Part shown: one piece after another, positions 59,701-64,000 of the stretch | How the letters are laid out: each line of letters begins with the position of its first letter | How positions within the stretch are numbered: the first letter of the stretch is position 1 | Assembly: GCA_964035795.1 (NCBI GenBank) | Contig: OZ038320.1 | Location: 27,721,705-27,785,704 of the forward strand | Source: Pterobdella sp. o SKG-2022 | Taxonomy: Eukaryota > Annelida > Clitellata > Hirudinida > Piscicolidae | DNA length: 64,000 nt | Direction of reading: 5' to 3' | Notes under the pieces: model-generated | Databases searched by the model: none | Told to the model about the DNA's origin: nothing | The model's input: the letters and a program-made list of their open reading frames with translations, nothing else | Program-made: the position numbers and the translations under genes

Positions 59701-62700
59701 AAATCAGAGTTTATTCTCTTTTGAACTATTTATATCTTTTGACCTATCCGTAGCAGGTCTTGTGAATGTAATTTCCATCAACCTTATTATATAAAAGTCT
59801 CAAACCTTGTTTAACTTTGATACAAGCAAAAATAATAAAACCATTATTTCTAGTGATTAATGTATTTACTTGCAAATATTATTAAATTAAACACAAAGAA
59901 CGAAGTTCTTTACTGTACTGTGAATTCATCAATTAATATTATCATAGTAAAACGAAAAGCTTTGTTCATCAATAGACTGCTGAACCATTGCATTCAATTC
60001 TATCATTTTGTATGTATTTGATAAGAGGTTATTTTATAGACAATAAATAGTTAATTGAAACCATAATTAATGTCAAATAAAAAATATAAAAAACAGATTG
60101 AATTTTTCAATAAAAAACAATAAATAAACTAAAAAAAACCATCTTATTACATACAAATCATGCTATAAAATTCCATGAGACTCAATCAGTTTCCACGATG
60201 CTTTATATCAGGGGAAGAGCAAATGAAAGTGAAAGAGAAGAGATGATGGAGCGTGAGAGGGTAGTGAAGAGTGGGATGGTAGGTAGGGTAAGTACAGATA
60301 GAGAGGTGATGGAAAAAAGGGTAAATGGGTAGTCATTCAGAAAGATGGGGGTACCGAGGATTGTTCTCAGATAGTAGCCACCACGTCTCTATGTCCCCTT
60401 TGCCCTGCGCTCAGTGTGAGGGTTGTATAAGCTTATTATCTTTCATATTGATGTTTATGGAAAATTAAAAGTATTATGAGAAAATTATTTAAGATGATAT
60501 TCTGTTATGTCGGAAGGCTTTGTTAATAAAAATAGTCAAATATTTAAATTTTGGGATGTATCTTTTATAGCCATTTCAGCTCGTGTTGAAAATTATTAAT
60601 AATAGTAAGCTTTTGTTGTTATACTATCATTTAGTATTAGTAGTATCTTCATCATTACTTTATGAGACTATAGAATTATGAGCAATTTATGTAGTAATAA
60701 AAATAATTGAGAATATTTTGAACTCCCATTAGACATTTTATGTTATACAACTCAGCTTGTCATGAATGAGATTGATAAATAAATTAAATATCTTTTTTTT
60801 CATTTATACCATAGAATACATTATTCATAATTCATCATTAATTTTAAACGATTCTGAAGACAATTTAGTTTGTAAATTAGGCGCTATACATTTTTATGAA
60901 AATAATAATTTAGTTTTATCCCGTTTTTTAAATTCACTTTTGTTTAATTTTTTTATTAATTTTTCAATTTTTATGTTTTTGAAAACTTTTTATTTTTAAT
61001 ATTACGTTTTTTATATACTATTAGAGTTGGTTTATTTACAATAAAAGAACATAATTTTGAAACAAGATGAAAATAAACAAAAAACTGAATTATAAATAAT
61101 AAAAAATCAAAAAAAATGCCTTGATTAATTATTCAATTACAAAAACAAACAAAAAGTCAGTTGCCTACTTAGTTAAAAGTAAAATATATTCCAACAAAGC
61201 AACAGTAATGAATTTAAAATTTATAAAAATTTAATTTATTGATTAAATCCATCAACTGATCCGTATTTTCAAATTAAGAAACTTACAAAAAAGAAATTTA
61301 AAATTTTAGACGCATGCGCATTTAATTGATAAAACTAAATTTTTTAATTTAGAAATTTGAGACTTTTTGTCTCTAAAGGGCATCTTCATGAATGGCCTTT
61401 ATTATGATCAATTGTTCGAGATTCATCTGCTAAAAATTTTTAGAATTAAAAACGAATTAAACATTCAAAAAAGAACTTTTTCGTGATATCCCAATTATAA
61501 GCTATATAGCAGTTTTTAGTTGCTCAAACGCGAAGAAGCTTTTCAAATATTAAAAGTTAAATTTTTTATAATTTATATATAAAAAAAAATTTTGCTATAT
61601 AAACTATTTCTCCAATGCTCTTTAAATAATTTAATAGCTTGAAGCACTCTTTCAAAACGAAGCTTATCATTTATGAGCCACCAACAACTTAAAATCAAAG
61701 CACATTCACACATGCGCGAGTTTTTTTGTTTTTTTTTATCCAATTAATTATTTTGTTTTAAAAAAAACTTTAGCGCCTAGACATGTACGCAAAATTTGCG
61801 TTCTTTCCGAATTGTAGACTCGTTTATAAAACATGCATCCAGCTATATAAAAGATAATAACTAGCATGGCGGTGCCAATTTCCGAAGTTTCTAGAAAACA
61901 AATATTCCCAATTATTTAAAAATATGTTGTTGTCAGTGGAGTGAGTCAACAAATCATACATTACAGTGATGATTAAAATTAACTGGAAAAAATTTTCTTA
62001 GAATGACTGTCCAATAAAAATTCAAACTTTAAAAACCTTTTATATGAATATTCAAAACCCTAGATTATTTTTTATGTATTTATTTCTGTGAGAACTTCAT
62101 TCAATTAAACTTGATTTTTTCTATAAAAATATCATACAGAACTTATAATAGGGCAGTGAAATTGAAACGTATGATAGTATAACTTATGGAACTTTTATTA
62201 AAAGCTTTGTTGTTTTTTTATAATTTAATTTCCACCTTTGGTGAATCCAAGTAGAAATTCCACAGCGATGTATATTCATGAGCATCTTTCAGATATGAAC
62301 ACTTTATGCTGGCTTGCAACTCAATTTTGAAACTCTATTAATTGAAAAATTCTCAAAGCTCTCCTGCATTGGCTTAAAACATACAACACCCCTATAAACA
62401 ACACATTTGTGTTTAAGAAGTCTGAGCACTATTCACTAGAAGCAAGTACTTTAGCATCGCTTTCCATAAAAGTATTAAAACGCCTGAACCCTACCAACTG
62501 AAATAGCCATTTTCCACCATCGCCACAAAGTCGATAACAACACAAACCTTCATGAAGACTGGGCCCCTAAGTTGTAGGGTGAAGGTCCCAAACGGCTCTA
62601 AGAGGTCCCTTGTGCTGGGGCTCACATGGATTTTGAGAGCTGTATGTTAGATATCGATGGGTGTATTAGCTGTTAATGGCTGTTTTTTTGCTCCAATTTT

Positions 62701-63453
62701 TGATGCATGATGGTGTGTTTAATTCGATAATAACGTGATGGAATGTGATAAAAGTTTTATGAATCAATGGTTATTAGCATTATAAAGAATATTTATAATA
62801 TATATGGGAGAAAAAATAGCAATGGTCTGAATCAAGAAACTGAATCGGTCAAGTGTGATTATAACTCGGTTTTAAAAATTGTCAGACATCATGAACATGA
62901 TTGGAAACGTTTTTATGACAATCAAAGCATGATGCAGGTGAGATTAAAATTAAATTTATCCCTTAAGCCTGGAATTACCCATTTGAAACGTGCATTAGTA
63001 TTTAATTCTTACAATATAGTTATATTCACTTTCTGCTTCGTTGTAGCTAATTATTTGAAAAGAATTATAATTGTCTTTATTCAAATGAGTGAAAGAACTG
63101 TGAAGGTATCACAAGTGAAGGTTTGTTTCAGAAAATAACCATAATTATTTTTTTGTTTAAACTGATTAATTTTTAATGTGAGAAGCTCAATAAAAAAATT
63201 TAGGTTTACAATTTCGACTCCCATAAATCAAAGTATTCAAAGAGTTTCTGATGAAAAGAACTAACAAATAATCACTCATAAATGAATCACAAGTTAATAA
63301 TGTCTATGCGGGTAAAAAGACTAGAAAAAATGCATATAAATCAAAATGAAAACATCGTTTGAATGGGGAAGATCTGGAATGATGAATGACTTACGAAGTC
63401 CGTTTGATTCCATTCTGGACGCTGTATTCACCGTGTCCCCGAATAAACAGTAC
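50760..63453 (-). CDS. Guanylate cyclase, 3' half with long charged C-terminal tail
   Basis: Class III nucleotide cyclase making cGMP. Exons with consistent phases: 63453-63395, 62639-62548, 60404-60355, 56395-56380 (16 bases), 54997-54926, 51888-51555, 50932-50760. Exons 1-3 give the end of the catalytic domain: YCLFGDTVNTASRMESNG, joined to LPLKIHVSPSTRDLLE, FGTFTLQLRGPVFMK, and GKGDIETWWLLSEN. The Cys in YCLFGDTV is the residue that marks guanine specificity, and Asn and Arg of NTASR are kept. Exons 4-7 give a ~200-residue tail: a Lys block (KKPKKKKFGRSKKTK), a Ser/Asp/Asn-rich stretch with VDEDDDGADDND, and an end reading SDRKHPDSGVTSIIDSS. Linking the tail to the cyclase rests on phase agreement only. 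The alternative end is an in-frame stop just after exon 3 (about 60337). Kinase-like and receptor parts lie beyond the window. Confidence 0.75.
52165..53330 (+). mobile_element. LINE-C: second, 5'-truncated copy of LINE-B
   Basis: Begins at GTGTAGTTCAGAGCATGTAT (equal to 4934 in LINE-B) and ends AATATGGATATTATTTT. Only a few percent of positions differ from LINE-B. It keeps FYADDLVLISES, the PHD-like finger (52515-52612) and RRLRWYGHVRRSS...GGRSRGRP. A one-base deletion near 52611 (GGAAACTGAAGG against GGAAGACTGAAGG) breaks the frame; here the poly-A run near 52460 is in frame, unlike in LINE-B. It lies in a cyclase intron, antisense to it. Confidence 0.95.
53331..53390. repeat. Dispersed AAGCTTTTCG repeat, copy 2
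   Basis: Directly follows LINE-C: AAAAAGCTTCACGATGAACTGAC then the block shared with 30310-30355. LINE-C may have inserted into or beside this repeat. Confidence 0.5.
55031..55105 (+). repeat. R1 repeat fragment (5' part)
   Basis: GATTATACTACTGTATGTGCCAGTAATTAAAGTTTAGAGCAGTTGGCCTAG-like sequence matches the first 75 bases of the 20955 copy (GATTATACTGCTGTACATGTCACAGTAACTGG...). In a cyclase intron. Confidence 0.5.
57090..57720. other. Unexplained GC-richer island in a cyclase intron
   Basis: About 630 bases whose base composition differs sharply from the AT-rich flanks, with sharp edges. The minus strand has a 155-codon open frame (57543-57076), another of 88 codons overlaps it, and the plus strand is interrupted. 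The translated residues (RSPRPNIFRASTEKLSGRRS and similar) match nothing I know and look like an untranslated or non-coding sequence read by chance. It may be a piece of a mobile element or processed transcript foreign to this locus. Confidence 0.5.
62767..63138 (+). other. 123-codon open frame in a cyclase intron, unknown
   Basis: Plus-strand ATG at 62767 to stop 63138 between cyclase exons 63395 and 62639. The first ~60 codons (VKCDYNSVLKIVRHHEHDWK region) look protein-like; the rest is hydrophobic and AT-driven. No family recognised and no second copy here. Could be a decayed mobile-element ORF or chance. Confidence 0.2.
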
Positions 63454-64000
63454 CTAATATAAAAGTGATTAATGTTATTTTAGCCAAAAAAAACTATTCA
63501 ATGAAGTAGCTTTTTTAAAAATAGAAAAATATTTAGAGAATTGTTGATATTAATGAGGATTAATGGTAGAATACTTATAGTTTTAAATGCAATTTAGAGT
63601 AGATAGTTTGAATTTTAATACAATCAGATCATTTATTTCAAATTTAAATGCCATTAGAAAATTTATTTTAAATTCTAATACGATGTAAAATATTTATTGT
63701 AAAATCTTATGCAATGTAGATTATTTATTTCAAATTAATAACGAATGGAAGATTTTTCCTTTAGTAATTGATATAAATGGCGTATGAAGGTACGTGCAGT
63801 ACACCTTGAACTGAAGTAGATTTTGTAATGATTTTTGCAGATCCTAGTATATTATGGTTAATGATTGGCGGAAGTAATAAATTAAAAACGAGTATATGTT
63901 ATGAGATAAGTTCTTTTGAAAAAAAAAACATGAGATTATAATTTTAAAAATTAAATAACAATTCATAAGAAAAAGTTACAAAAATAACCAAAACTAAAGC
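63454..64000. other. Right edge: intron upstream of cyclase exon 63453
   Basis: AT-rich. The exon that should precede the YCLFGDTV exon (cyclase metal-binding region) is not visible in these 547 bases, so it lies beyond the window. A weak tandem pattern (TTTATTTCAAATT... at about 63630-63740, period near 50) is present. Confidence 0.4.

Overview
The window is nuclear DNA from an AT-rich animal (metazoan) genome. Genes are split into many short exons with GT-AG introns, about half of the visible structure is retrotransposon debris, and microsatellites are common. The exons match animal proteins: mitochondrial alanyl-tRNA synthetase, TANGO6, RCE1, aminopeptidase N and a guanylate cyclase. I cannot name the species; the LINE types and AT-richness suggest an invertebrate. 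Exons were found by reading six frames by eye and matching family motifs. Where start, end and phase of adjacent exons all agree I treat a model as firm (RCE1, most of the M3 gene, the cyclase tail); elsewhere exon edges are approximate.

Layout. (1) 183-12180, minus: an M3-family (oligopeptidase A-like) gene whose 3' end runs off the left edge. Its HEXXH zinc motif is split by a 5.5 kb intron and reads YQFGH, so the protein is probably a pseudoenzyme. That intron holds two head-to-head LINEs (1384-3830 minus, 3870-6084 plus). (2) 12310-18612, minus: TANGO6, ending in a duplicated charged tail where the conserved RTP1 C-terminal domains would be. (3) 18877-28031, minus: mitochondrial alanyl-tRNA synthetase (AARS2). 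These three genes lie head to tail with gaps of only 264 and 129 bases while their introns run to kilobases, which suggests a polycistronic operon. (4) 28.6-30.1 kb: one intact 5S rRNA gene between two broken 5S copies, with a LINE remnant in the spacer. (5) 31083-37741, plus: complete RCE1 (CAAX protease), with a 3.4 kb CR1/L2-type LINE antisense in intron 6. (6) 38.6-39.8 kb: LINE remnants. (7) 40535-48849, plus: secreted M1 aminopeptidase with intact catalytic motifs. (8) 50760-63453, minus: 3' half of a guanylate cyclase plus a long charged tail; a third, 5'-truncated LINE copy (52165-53330) sits in one of its introns. The 5' part lies beyond the right edge.

The genes have no shared pathway that I can see. 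AARS2, and by its N-terminus the M3 protein, look mitochondrial; TANGO6 and RCE1 belong to the secretory/ER system; the aminopeptidase and cyclase would act at the cell surface. The most notable observations are the inactivated M3 peptidase, the tight three-gene cluster, the truncated and internally duplicated TANGO6, and a small ORF nested antisense in an AARS2 intron.
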